A DNA stretch of 64,000 nucleotides, taken from the NCBI GenBank assembly GCA_030272585.1, contig BSYQ01000013.1, positions 248,001 to 312,000 on the forward strand. The letters run 5' to 3'. Made by a program: the position numbers and the translations under genes. This DNA is from Bryopsis sp. KO-2023 (Eukaryota; Chlorophyta; Ulvophyceae; Bryopsidales; Bryopsidaceae). Shown one piece after another: positions 1-11,257 of the stretch (position 1 is the stretch's first letter; each line of letters opens with the position of its first letter). The notes under the pieces are model-generated. The model made no database searches and was not told where the DNA came from. It worked only from the letters and a program-made list of their open reading frames with translations.

Positions 1-650
1 CAGCGACCCCGCACAGGGACGAAATACACCGGCACACGCCTTCACCAACCACCCTGCACACACAGATAAGGACCCCGCACGGGGGCGGAATACGGTGGCA
101 CACGCCTTCAACAATCACCCCGCACACAGACAAGAGGAGCCCGCACAAGGTTTTCACAGCCACCCCGCACAGCGACCCCGCACAGCTGTACGAGGGTATG
201 ACTCTTTCGTGCGGGGTGGTTCCAGAATCGCACAGCACCCTGAACACCCACGCACAGGGACAGAATAGCCCCGCACGGCTCTGTGCCCCGGTTTGGCCGG
301 TTTTTGTGCGGGGTCCCAATTCGACCCCGCACAGACTGGAACCCCGCACACAGAACCTGACGTCTATCATATCCACCCCGCACGGCACCCCCGCACGGAG
401 GATAGGGTACCCCGCACACTGTACGGGGCTATGTTTTATCCGTGCGGGGTCCCACAACGGGGAAGACGTCAGGTTCTGTGTGCGGGGTTCCAGTCTGTGC
501 GGGGTCGAATTGGGACCCCGCACAAAAACCGGCCAAACCGGGGCACAGAGCCGTGCGGGGCTATTCTGTCCCTGTGCGTGGCAAAACACGGGTTTCAGAG
601 TTCTGTACGGGGTTTCAAAAACACCCCGCACAGAACGCGACTTCCCATAG
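1..650. repeat. GC-rich CCCCGCAC repeat cluster
   Basis: The 8-mer CCCCGCAC and its complement GTGCGGGG recur about every 15-30 bases, in both orientations, from base 1 to about 635. Composition changes sharply to ordinary AT-rich sequence after 650. The open frames here on both strands are by-products of the repeat (Arg-Gly, Cys-Gly, Pro-rich translations) and are not called as genes. The cluster runs off the left edge, so its full size is unknown. Confidence 0.85.
248..581. repeat. Perfect 118-bp inverted repeat with 98-bp spacer
   Basis: Bases 248-365 and 464-581 are exact reverse complements; I compared the two arms base by base. The spacer is 366-463, and pairing breaks at both ends (247/582 and 366/463). 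The arms themselves contain the CCCCGCAC motif in both orientations. A transcript across it would fold into a very long hairpin. It could be a palindromic element core, an inverted duplication, or an assembly foldback. Confidence 0.9.
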
Positions 651-786
651 TGAGACAGTCTTCAAACCAGAAGAGCTCAGACCCCCCCACAATCTGGGAA
701 ATTTTACTTTCCCAGAATTACACCACATGCTCGTTTGGAGCAAGGCAGTGGAACATAACAACCAATGAGGTCAAGCCCTGGCCCCC

Positions 787-1305
787 ATGACTTCAAACGA
801 AAACATTCGGGGCCTTTCATTCTGTGTCCAGTTGTGTAACGAACTTCAGAGTAATTCACAAGATTCCAACAAAGGTTGGTGTGAGAACACAAGGTTGGCT
901 GAACATTTGAAGCAAAGGGAAACCGAATTTAAAGAGAGTGAGGATGACTTGATCGGAAGGTAAGGTCTATTCACATTTCGTTTCTTCCTTGCAATCAAGC
1001 ATGTCTTTTTTCTTAATTCAAAAAAATCCAGGATCGTGATGGAGACCACATTGATCACCACAAACAACAATACTTCTGGAAAGAGGAGGCCATCCCCCAG
1101 TCCCAGCGAACCACCGGAGCAAGTGAAGCGCCAAAGAATCACCACCACCACCACCAATGCTGCCGAGGTGACCACTGATTGCAAAACAGAAGCCCCCCCT
1201 CAGCAAAGCATGTCTGTTCCAATTCAAAACTTTTGTTGCACAAGCATCGTTTCACAAACTCCCTGTAAAGGCCATTTGTACGGTGGGGTGCAGCTGAAAA
1301 TGTGA
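787..1305 (+). CDS. Hypothetical protein with NLS-like segment (two-exon model)
   Basis: Not recognised. ATG at 787 opens an exon ending at 959 on a GTAAGG donor. The acceptor at 1030-1031 (ATCCAG) resumes the frame in phase 2, and the frame closes with TGA at 1305. The model gives about 148 residues. Exon 1 is charged (EEx and KE pairs); exon 2 is Thr/Asn/Pro-rich and carries a bipartite basic cluster (GKRRPSPSP...VKRQR) that looks like a nuclear localisation signal. The C-terminal part may be wrong: a further intron could join it to the frame starting near 1551. Splice-site quality is the main support; there is no family match. Confidence 0.35.
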
Positions 1306-1550
1306 ATGTAAACATATATATGTCGGAGAAATGCAACGGAGATATATTGGCAGGGGGGGGGGTGCTTTAATCTTTCTGACAAAGAAATGACGATTGTGTG
1401 GATCAAAGTTCCTCGGCTAAAATGTGGAACAGATGGCATTAATCTACCAGTGTATGGGTACTGTGTTTTCAGTATGGGTTTAGTCAGCCATGGCGTGGTG
1501 GATTGAAATGGCATTTATGGAATGTCCACTGGTTGCACATGCAGTAACCT

Positions 1551-2199
1551 ATGCAAAACGATCAAAAAAGTAACCAAGAAAGCCCTTACAGATCGAGTCA
1601 AGTTGGCCTTTTGTTCCAAAAGCATCGCGCTTTGACAGATCTCCCCTTGGGATATTTGGATATGATAGAGTACGCAACCGGAATACAAATCTGGGTTGTG
1701 TTGGAACATCGCTGGGGTGATGAATCGCAAGATTCGCACGACCAAACCTTGGGAAGCGAAGGAATCACCCTGGATTTGGGTGATAGGTAAGGTCATTGCC
1801 TGACTTGTGAAATTACAAAATATACAGTTGATTATCTTTGTGTAACACCAATAACAAGAAAAAAGGGACACAAGATACCGGACATGCTTAAAAAAACATT
1901 TTTGTTTTCCGAGAAAGAAGAAAAAAAAACAGATCTGCGAAGGACTTGGGTTTTCTCTCTGCTGTTTAGGCTGCCAGAGGGGTTTGACAATATCTGCAGC
2001 TCGTTTCGGAGCGGTGAAAAGTGCACTATCGATGTTGGGCCCCATGATGTGGGCCTGGCTGGGGGTGGACCTCGCACTCAAATCCATTGGCACCGATCAT
2101 GCCAGAATTGTTAAAACTGTCTTTGCACTAGCCCAGGTCAGACTGATCCATACACAAGGGGTTTCTAATCCCAAGCCATCATCAGCGAGATATCCATAA
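1551..2199 (+). CDS. Fragmentary gene; C-terminus resembles UPF0174/YaaW-type proteins
   Basis: An open stretch 1551-1787 ends on a GTAAGG donor (GATAG|GTAAGG). The frame that resumes near 1980, using an AG at 1978-1979, runs to 2199. The downstream part contains MMWAWLGVDLALKSIGTDHA followed by an Arg-Ile-x-x-x-x-Phe-Ala-x-Ala-Gln segment, which recalls the conserved C-terminal region of the UPF0174 family (membrane-associated proteins of unknown function). I rely on remembered family pattern, so the name is tentative. The true 5' end is not visible; ATG 1551 is only the first in frame. It may be one gene with the 787-1305 exons. Confidence 0.3.
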
Positions 2200-3143
2200 A
2201 TGCAAGGAGCCAATGAATGAGGGTTTTTTTTTTCTAGACATGGTGTGTTCACCAAAAAAAAAAATCAAGAAACTGGGTGCGTCAGGGTTCCATCTTTGGA
2301 AGGCATCAGATTGTTTTTGGTGTGTTTTATTTGGTTCTCTGTTTTCCCAACATACTATGATTGAGAATGGCGAGGGCTCACATCTGAAGGATAAGGGATT
2401 TAGATACATCTTTAGAATGAATGAAGTTTTTAAAAGAGAGAAAGAAAGCTAGAGATTGATTGAAGAGAGAGAGAGGGGGGGGGGGGGGGTAGACACCAAC
2501 TGATTATAGATTAGGGATTGGAGTGTGGGTGGGTTTTGTTGGGTAGTCCAGGGGGTCAAGTTTAGATTTTTCTCTTGCTTTTTATCAAGGGGTCTTCTTT
2601 TCTTTTTTGTTTCAAAATTTGAAAGAGGTGAGAAGATTGATGTGTAAATGAAAAACTCAGTGGGCCTCTTTAGTTGGGAGGGGAGAGGAGAAGGAAACCA
2701 TTGGATTCTTTTTGTTGTACCTGGTGAGTGAGTGGGGTGGACAATACTGTTTGATTGGCAGATTCAGAGGAGAGTGTTTTGTATGGTATGGACCTGTGTT
2801 GAAAAACAACATTAATGTGGATGCCTTTGAGCAATGCGCAGACTCCTTTTCTGCAAGTTCATGGTTTGAAGACAATGAGATTCTGGAGACGATATATGGA
2901 TATATAGAGTGCAAAAACAATGAAGTGGAAATTCTTCTTTGTTTCATTTTATGGATTGGAAAGAAACGCTTCCAGTATTTCTCCTTGAGTTTGAACTGAT
3001 ATGGCTGCATCTCTTACAAGATCAATCACCTGTGTATCTGGGAAACAGCATATAACTTGTCCCCATCCTTCAGCTGAACCAGCATTCAATACATCCAACT
3101 CCCCCAGATTTCAGATACCCTCTCTTTCAAGAACAAAAAAACG
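2200..3143. other. Intergenic, no gene recognised
   Basis: AT-rich sequence with a 14-base G run near 2477-2490 preceded by a GA microsatellite. Short open frames at 2712-2999 and 3001-3186 (plus) have no family resemblance or splice context, and I read them as chance. Confidence 0.5.
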
Positions 3144-4383
3144 AATCGGCTTCAATGATTGGTTGAAGGAATTCAGTCGTCCCTGAACTCTGAACCGAAC
3201 CTCTGTGAATGCAAAATGCTAAAATGCAAAAATATTTGCAAGCATACATCCAAGAAATAGGGAATAAAATAAAATGGAATAAAATAGACTGGAAAAGCTC
3301 CACTCAGAAAAAAGACATCGAAATACACAGGCAAACCAATGAGACCCACTCCATGTTCCTCGACAACAGGGGGATCATGTCGAGGTCGAGCTCATGCTCC
3401 CAGACGTCTTCGAACTCCATGTCTTCCTTCCTCTTCTCTCCTTCTTTTCGTCTTCTTCTTCTTCTTCTTCTTTTTTCGTTTCGTTTCGTTTCCGGTTGCG
3501 TATGATACTTTTTCCCAGTGTCGTCGAGCGCCGCAGCTATCCTTCCTTCCGTGTTCGCCCTTATCCTTGCAGACGCGCCAACGCGCGCGAGGGCACACGC
3601 GCCAGGGGGCGTCAGGGGGGCAGATGAGTCATCCTTGGGTGGGTGAGTCACCCTCGGACGGCGCGCGCGAGCGTGTCGGACTGGTCGCTCGCGCGACGAT
3701 CGCGCGATAGCGGGAGTGTACATACCCAAAAAAAAAAAAAGGATGAGTTTCTAAGTCACATTATGAGGGAAAAAAACGCGCTAGACGAAAACTGAAATGT
3801 GAAGGAGAGAGAAATTAAAAATCAACTAACCGGGCACTAATCGGGTCGAAACATACCGTAAATGGGGTAATTTCTGCGTTGGACTAATTTTTGCGAGTAG
3901 GAAAAATCGCAAAAATTAGTGTCGCAAAAATTGGGTTCCTAAACCCTGGGCCCTTTGCGACCTGATTGAATCGCAAAAATTAGTGTCGCAAAAATAAAAC
4001 ACGCGAAAGTTCATGCGCGCAAACATTACCCCATTTACGGTATTTTCGATCATGACATTGATCCGCCAGAGTGGGTGGCCCCCACTCTGGCACGACACTT
4101 GGCACCCATGACGGCAATGATGGTGCAACCAAGGTCGTCCCCCGGTTGATCCCGGGGGGGTCTCGTCAACCGATCAGGATTCGCCCACCATGGGAATTTC
4201 GGCATTTCGATCGTCAATGGGGTAGCTAACTACCTCATTGACATCGCTAATGCCGGTGGTTTGATCATTTCCCAAATAATTTTTACTTCTTTTTTCTCCG
4301 TGCCACTCGCACACGAATCGACCAACTCTCTATACGAAAAGCCAAAACAACCCTTTTCTGATGCTCTCCTCATGGTGACGTAT
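3144..4383 (-). repeat. Inverted, diverged copy of part of the 3-kb tandem unit
   Basis: Read on minus, this block matches 43656-44644 of tandem unit 1 and the same segment of units 2-4, from the sequence around the ATG GAG TTC mini-exon (here at 3420 on minus) to the TACGTCACCATGAGGAGAGC boundary. Small indels and substitutions are scattered through it, so it is older than the four tandem copies. It lacks the thioesterase gene. It contains a 185-bp MITE that all four tandem copies lack. Two TGAGTCA sites (3625-3631, 3644-3650) keep the same 19-base spacing as in the tandem units. Confidence 0.85.
3856..4040. mobile_element. 185-bp MITE with TA target duplication (Tc1/mariner type)
   Basis: Terminal inverted repeats CCGTAAATGGGGTAAT (3856-3871) and its complement (4025-4040) are perfect over 16 bases, and about 23 bases pair with two mismatches. 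Flanking TA dinucleotides at 3854-3855 and 4041-4042 are the target duplication. The tandem-unit copies hold the empty site with a single TA. Inside, a 27-base sequence built on TCGCAAAAATTAGTG is directly repeated at 3905-3931 and 3969-3995. No coding capacity, so non-autonomous. TA duplication and size fit the Tc1/mariner superfamily. Confidence 0.88.
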
Positions 4384-6392
4384 CTGCCTTGTGCAGAGCA
4401 GTCAAAACCTTGCGTCTGACCACCGGGAACACTCAGCCCACTGTTACAAACACCTCTCCTCTCTGTCTCAGGGATCCTTAATTCCAGAATTTTAACAAGG
4501 GGCAGAATTTTCAGGGATTGAAGAAATTAAAGATGATTTTGCACACCACACAACAAAGAGAATAAAAGAAAACTTCCAGAACATTTTTTGTCTCAGCATT
4601 GAGGGGCTGTATCTTCGATTGGATGCAGTTCTGAAGTTTTACGTGGAGAAGGATACACTCTGGGGGGATGCAGTTCAACTTAGAATTCAAGTGCCCCGCC
4701 AAATGCAGACCAAACAGTGGATGAGCATCGCAGTTGCGTTGCTGTTTTGGCGACCGCTCCAAAGAAGCAAGCACCTTTCGAAACTCCACCACGGCATGCG
4801 CAGTTCCTCTCTCTCATTCTTGAACTTTAAAATGTCATTGTTTCGAGTCCAAAAAAATCATACACGAATGTACAAAAGGCTCACAAAGCCCTTTTTAGCA
4901 ATTTCTGCAGCAATTTCCCCTTCAAAAGCTTGCACAATCCAGCAGACATGGAGAAAAAAAAAACCGTCCAAATGTAAGCCCTATTACTTGTCGTAGACTG
5001 CCCGAGCGCAACCTCTCTCCCACAATCAGATTATTTTTTTTCTTTTTCTTTTTCCTTTTTTTTGAAAGACTGTGGGTTGATTGGAACAACTAACCCCTCA
5101 CCCCTCCAAAGCTCTCTCTCGTAAAAAAGCAACGTACAAAAAAACATAAAGTTTCAACCTGTTCTCCCCCCAAAATAATCAAAACCCGGCATCCTGCCTT
5201 GAAAAAAAAAAAAAGAGAAAAGCAAAGGCAACCATACTTCAGGAAGAAAGAAAAAATACCCAAAATTAGCAAAAACACATCAACGAAATTTTTTTCCGAT
5301 CCTTTTCTGCACTTCCCTCTTTTTCTCTCTCTCACTATATATTTTGTCCCCCCTTTCTTTTTTTTTTTTTTGGAGAGGCAAAAATCTCCCTCCTATATTC
5401 AGCCATACTATTTCACAAAATTCCAAAAAAAAAATTCCCCCTTTTTCTTGTGTGTTGGTGATGGCTATCTTTTTACATTCGTACAATTTAAATGTTTTCA
5501 GAAAAAAACAAAGGCAGAAAAAAAAGCAAAGCAAAAATATCACGTTTCTGTGATTTCCATTTTTTTTTCTTTCCTTTTTTTTGCAACCACAACAAACACA
5601 ATTGAATCAAACTTGAATTGCTTGGGGAGCTCTTTTCGTTGTTTTTTTTCGTATTCTCCCGAATATATATTTTCCCCCAGTTACTTTCTTTTTCCCCCTC
5701 ACTCCATTGCGTATATAAATATATATATAATCAACGAGTTCTTTCATTCGAAACGAAAACCACCGTGCATTCCCCATTGACGTGTATATATAAGCATATT
5801 TTGACACACATACACATTCACAGATTTTCTCGTCGTTTCCTTGGTTATTCATATATATAATCTCTTTTTTCCTGTGTGCAAAAAAAAGGACGGAAAACAA
5901 ACATAAAGTCATCAAATGACTAATCTGCACGGTTGTTTTCTCCTTGATGGCTGCTTTGCCGAGACGAGGGTCTGACTTCCCTGGTCTTGGAAAATAACCT
6001 TTGAATAAAACTCTCAGATTGGGTACCCTTGAGCATCTGTAAAACATACAAAAGAAAGTCAAACTATTGGTTTCTACTTCCCTGTGATTTCAAAGAAATA
6101 ATTTATGCACTCTATTTTTAGCTGATGGTCCTTATCTCATACACATCGATGTATTCACCCCCCCCCCCCAAAAAAAAAAAAAAAAAGGAAAAAACTCGAA
6201 GCAGATGTAGTCAATGTCCTGGGCAAAATACACCCCCAAAAAAACACAGGTACATTGTCTCAGCTGCTTGCCAGATGGACCCAGTCTTCTCACCCCCCCC
6301 CCAAAAAAAAAACAAATAATAAAAAAAAAAAAAAAACGAAAAGAAAAATCAAATAACAATAATAATAATAATAACAATGAGAAAAACTTGAT
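4384..6392. other. AT-rich spacer, no gene recognised
   Basis: Mostly A/T homopolymers and low complexity. A plus frame 4619-4996 (125 codons) and a minus frame 4511-4792 overlap each other; neither resembles a family I know. Two composite C-run/A-run tracts sit at 6157-6186 and 6292-6311. Confidence 0.5.
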
Positions 6393-9300
6393 TCAATTTC
6401 GCACCTCCCCTTTGACTTCCTTCACAATGACTGTCATTTGTGAAGCAATCATTGCAAAAGTGGGTCTTTGTTCAGGCTCCATCATTAAGCAAAGGTCCAA
6501 CAGCATGCTGATGCCAGGGTGCACGTCTTGAGGAATTGTGGGTTTCACTTTGCCATGACTGACAGCAACCGCGATTTGAATCGGCGTCAAGAATTGGCCG
6601 GTATAAGGAAGAGTCTACACAAATCCAAAAAACAATGCCGAGACAAACGTTATTACTATTTTTTCTTTATCATCCGATATTTTTAATTTGGGAATTCGTT
6701 CAGCTATTAATTCTGGCCTTTCTGAGATACCGATCCAAATCAGCCATTAAATTTACCAAATTTAATTTTGATTTTGATTTTACACCGCCGAGCATTTTGG
6801 TAAATCCTAACAGTCTTAAAAAAAACTAGAAGCAAACAGCACAGCGGAGTGATTGGAAGCAATTTCATTGGCCAGGAAACAACGTTATATACAAACAACG
6901 GTGGAACAGATTTTTTTCTTTGAAAGAATCGGCATTTTTTTCAAGGTTGCAGAATAATACCTGAGTGAGCATTTCACAGAGCATCACTCCCCAGCTCCAA
7001 ACGTCGGTTTTCAAGCTGTAGACCTCGTGTCGAATCATCTCGGGCGACATGTAAACGTACGTCCCAGTTTCGCTCGTCAGGGTGGCCTGACCCGCATTAA
7101 AAAAAAACACTGTTCATTCAGTCTTGCTCGAAAACTTTGCCACCTTCCATGTGCTGTACAGATGACGATTCTGTTTGAAAAAGACCTTTTCTTCAAACAA
7201 CAATAAGCCCACATCCAGCTCAAATTTATTACCAAGAGAGTCCACTATTGGTGGTTTCTTTTGCCAATATCCCAGTTCTGTTTCTTGTTTGAGGATTGTA
7301 CATCTTGGAGTTTTTGCCTCCTGCTTTCTGTAAGCTATTAGTAATATTCCTAAGTACAATATTCAATGACTTTCTCGTTCCCTGTCATTGTTTTTCGTTT
7401 AAAAAAATATTTGCGAACCCCCCCCCCCCCAAAAAAAAAGAACACTTAATTCCAGCCCACCTGTGAATCAGGGAGCAGCCGTCGTGCCAACCCAAAATCA
7501 CCAAGACGAGCGCAACCACTTCCATCGATGAATACGTTGCTTGGCTTCAAATCTCTGTGGATGATCGGAGGCGAGCAACCCTCGCACGCTTGCATTCCTT
7601 GCGCCACCTGAATCCAAACCATTTCCTCACCCATTCTCTTTCCTTTTTTGAAGATTTTTTTCGCATTGTGGAAAAGAAAAATCTGTGGGCAAAAGAAAAG
7701 CTGAAAGGGGGGAGGCCCTGGGGAGGAAACCATGAATGCGATCTTGCACCCATTGATCTTTTTGGGCGCTCTGCCCAAAAAGAGATTTCTTTTTTCTTCG
7801 TCGTTTTTTACACTTTTCCTTTTGTTCCCCATGAAACAAAAAGAAATCCATATTCTAGATTCCACTGAGCCCCGAATCTTTCAAATTTCAAAAAAATTTT
7901 TTTTTCTTGCTGTTTCCTGTGAAAACAGTCCAGCACACACCTCCAAGGCCATCTGCAATTTCTCAACCACCCCTCGTCGGGTTCCTCCATGCACCCATTT
8001 CGACAGCGTTCCCCCCGTCATGAACTCGCAAATCAGCCAATACTTGTCCGGAGGTTTGATGCACGCCGCAAAGAAGGGTAAGACGTTGGGGTGCCTCAAC
8101 GCAGCCAAGGCTTCCACCTCTCTAAGAAACGAAACCAGGTCCTCCCTCCCTTTAATTTTCACCGCTTTTACCGCCACATCTGCTCCACGCCATGAGGCCA
8201 TGTACGTGGTTCCAAAAGCACCTTCTCCGATCGTTTCCCCCAGTATCACCTGTGGTTCCCAGAAAATAATTAAAAAAAGAAATGCACACAGTCAAATACA
8301 CACCTTTTCCATAAACTCAAAAAAGGAAATTAATGAACGTATTCAAAACTAGAATAAATGAAAAAATGGCAGTTTTAATTCGGTCTGTTGGCATGATGCC
8401 AGAAAAACTGAATGCAGGAGCTTGGCTGCGGATCATTTCTTAGCTTTTTGTTTGTGTTTTGACATGGGCATGTTGGATTTTCTTTTTTTTTTTTTTCAAT
8501 GCACGAACAGAATCAAACACGATCGATTCACCCACTCAAATTATTCAGTGATTAAATTCATCCCAGTTGCCATCGAAAAAGAGGAACAAAAAAACCCTCA
8601 AGACAACAAATACAAAACAAAAAACAAAACAAATACAGGCACCGGTATTGGTTTCCTAAAATCATACTTCTTTTCACAATCAATGCCAATTCATCCTGAT
8701 TTCTGATTTTGTTCAGAAACAGAACCTCCCCATTGGACCAAAAAAACAGAACCACAGTGTATACATATCGTTGCCGAGCGATAGCTCTCCTCGTTTTTTA
8801 CTCACCTCTTCGGGTTCCACAATCCAACCTCCCGTCTTGCCTCGAGCCACCAGGCCTTCGAGGTCGACTCCCTCCAGCGACGTCGACTCTCCGTCGACCT
8901 CGCAGATTTCGTCGCATATCGCACTTAAATCCGCATCGTCAGGCCCCTCCTCAGCAGGAAATATCGTGTCCAGCAGGGGGTTACAATTGCCCTCCTCGTC
9001 AGACGCGACATTGACGCCTTTCTGTTTGAGTTTGTCGAGCGCACGAACCAAGACCTTGGCCCTGGATTTCCAGGCACCCAGCTCCGCACGAAGGTTGTCG
9101 ATTTCATACGTCGAGCGTTCTATTTGTCCGTTCAAATGGGCGTTCACTTCCCTGAACACCTCGTTCTCGATCTTCAGGTCCTGAATCCTAACAGAGCAAA
9201 CCATCAGAACGCGCTGGGATGGGGGCAAGGCTTACAAGAGAGGAACGACCCTCAAAGACGTCTTTTGGGGTCGAAAACGCGGCGTTCGATTTGATAGAGG

Positions 9301-9714
9301 TATTAACACCGCAGAACAAAAAAGGACTCCATTGCTTGGTTCTCTTTCGGACGTCTCTACTCCACGAGATATCCGCAACCCTGAATTCCACATTTCGCAG
9401 AGGTTCTAGACCTAAACGAAAGCGACACTGGCAACTGGCCACGACCCCGTCATGCTACCCCTTGCAATACGAGTTATCGAACGTCCAGTGATTGCAAAAA
9501 GATCCGAACAAGGCTTCCCAAGGTAGGACGAGAGATCCAACCCAGTTGCAGGCAGCACGCACGCACGCACTCACGTAGGGACGGAAGCCGCCTCCAGTTT
9601 TTCTTTCGTCGACTGGCTCGCGTCGGTTTTCAAAGGCGACCCGACGTCCGTCATTTTCGCGCCAGCTTCGACACCTCCGTTTATCGCAGGATCCGCGAAG
9701 GGAGATTTCTCCAT
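6393..9714 (-). CDS. TKL-type protein kinase with N-terminal coiled coil (6 exons)
   Basis: Exons (minus): 9714-9575, 9187-8806, 8249-7941, 7607-7461, 7086-6961, 6614-6393; all junctions are GT-AG with matching phase and give 441 residues. The N-terminal 170 residues are acidic and Lys-rich, with a heptad-like coiled coil in exon 2 (start [15 protein letters not shown]). The kinase domain spans about 175-435: glycine loop [13 protein letters not shown] lysine, [10 protein letters not shown] catalytic loop, DFGLAR, SPEM in place of [12 protein letters not shown]. All catalytic residues are present, so it should be an active cytosolic Ser/Thr kinase. ATG 9714 is the first in-frame ATG after an upstream stop; an open stretch without ATG extends to about 9852, so an earlier exon is possible. 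No transmembrane segment is seen. The substrate is unknown. Confidence 0.88.
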
Positions 9715-11257
9715 TTTCTTGTGTGTTTTGCAACCCCCAGAATGATATTCTTGGAGCTGGGAAAAGCCGCTGAAAACAGTGGCGTAATTGGCCAATGATT
9801 CCTGGCTCAGTTCCACGCAGCGTGCGGACTCCACATTTTCGAAGGGATGGTGCTACTCATAGCGGCTGAGCTCACCCTGAAACGAAACCTGTGTTTGGAA
9901 GATTCATTCCTCTCTTTTTGTGCATGCAAATATCTCCCAAAAGGTAAGCAATCAAAGGGATGGTCAATGGTCGCATCATATGCAACTCGCATGCACATCT
10001 GGGATTGAGCTCACCCAACGTTCCTTGAATAATAAGAATTACAAAACAGCAAAAAGAAGCCCAGCCAGCACCCCCCATCGTACCCAAAAAACTCGAATAT
10101 GAAGCATGATGAAAAGAACCCCCAGATTTCTGGTAAAATGTTTCAACAGCTTGGAAACAAATGTGCCCTATAGGTAGCTGGTGTTGGTGATAGGTTGGAT
10201 TGCGTTATCATGAACTGCTGGGTTTCTTTTTCCCGACAGAAATTTCCATTTCCTCGCATCGTGATTGATCATTACAATTGCCATATTTCTGTATTCAGCA
10301 GAAGCTTGGGATGCTGCTTGCCATCCACAATTGTGTCCCCCGTTCTTTTCAACAAGAACATGCATTTCCAGCAGGACTCCTTTTACTGTTAGTCGTCGAT
10401 CCTGGCAGAATTTCCCCTTTGTTGAAAACCACTTCGTCCAGACGTGAAGGTGCAAGATACTGGTATGAAGCAGCAAAATCTGGAGAAGGGTTTGCCCGTG
10501 TTCTTTTCAGTCTTCCAAATTCTGACCTGACAATTTTCTGCAACGCTCAAAAAATCCAAACTCGTTTTCGGCCGAAACAAGCACCCTTCGGATCCACAGG
10601 CCATGATATCCGGAGAAAAAGAAAAAGAGTTCTTTCTTTCTTTTTCTTTTTGTTTTTTAAATAATCCCATGATGCAGCCTTTCAATGAAATGCCACCGTC
10701 TATTAATCGCCCCCACCCCTTCCACAGTCACCTCTTTCTAGTCTACCTCTCTGCAGCATTTCTGTGTTCTTTTTTTAAAACCCCTTTCCTTGCTTTCCCC
10801 CTCTAAATTCCGATAAACTATTGCAGACAGCCTTTCCCAGCATGCCTTTTGTTTCAAATCCTGAAACAGCATTATTCTTGAAAACAAGCGGCACCTTTTT
10901 TCCCTGAAACTAACCAAACCATCAGCTCCTTCGGTACATCAGTGCCAAAAAAACGGCCCGTCCAAAACAAAAAGAATCGACAGCAATTAGTCAGCTATCC
11001 ACCGAAGGAAGTCGCAACCCATGTCTGTCTCTAGTTTTTTTCAGTTCATTCTAACACTCCAAAACACCCAGCTACAGTTTTTTTCCCTCATCGTTTCGCA
11101 CACTCCATAATCACCTTCGAAGATTTTTTTTTTGATTTTTTTTTTACCCCCTTTTTTAAAAAAAGAATCTAGAACCCCTCTATATTCCACCATCGACACC
11201 TCTACTCAATATTCTTTCCCCAACCCTTTTTATTTTTCGGATTTTTTTTTTCTTCTT
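9715..11257. other. Spacer with a coding-looking stretch of unknown identity
   Basis: On minus, 10690-10170 has overlapping open frames with non-repetitive composition (for example one containing PSPDFAASYQYLAPSRLDEV), but I could not build one consistent spliced frame or recognise a family. A minus ATG near 10081 opens a signal-peptide-like hydrophobic run followed by a GTGAGC donor; it could be an upstream exon of the TKL kinase or of a separate gene. 10700-11257 is low-complexity A/T sequence. Confidence 0.3.

Noticed and set aside
198-790. Long overlapping open frames on both strands in the first 0.8 kb
   Set aside because: They are translations of the CCCCGCAC repeat, appear on both strands because of the inverted repeat, and have repeat-driven composition.
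9219-9491. Plus frame of 90 codons overlapping the first kinase intron
   Set aside because: Falls in the intron between kinase exons 1 and 2, with no family match or splice context of its own.
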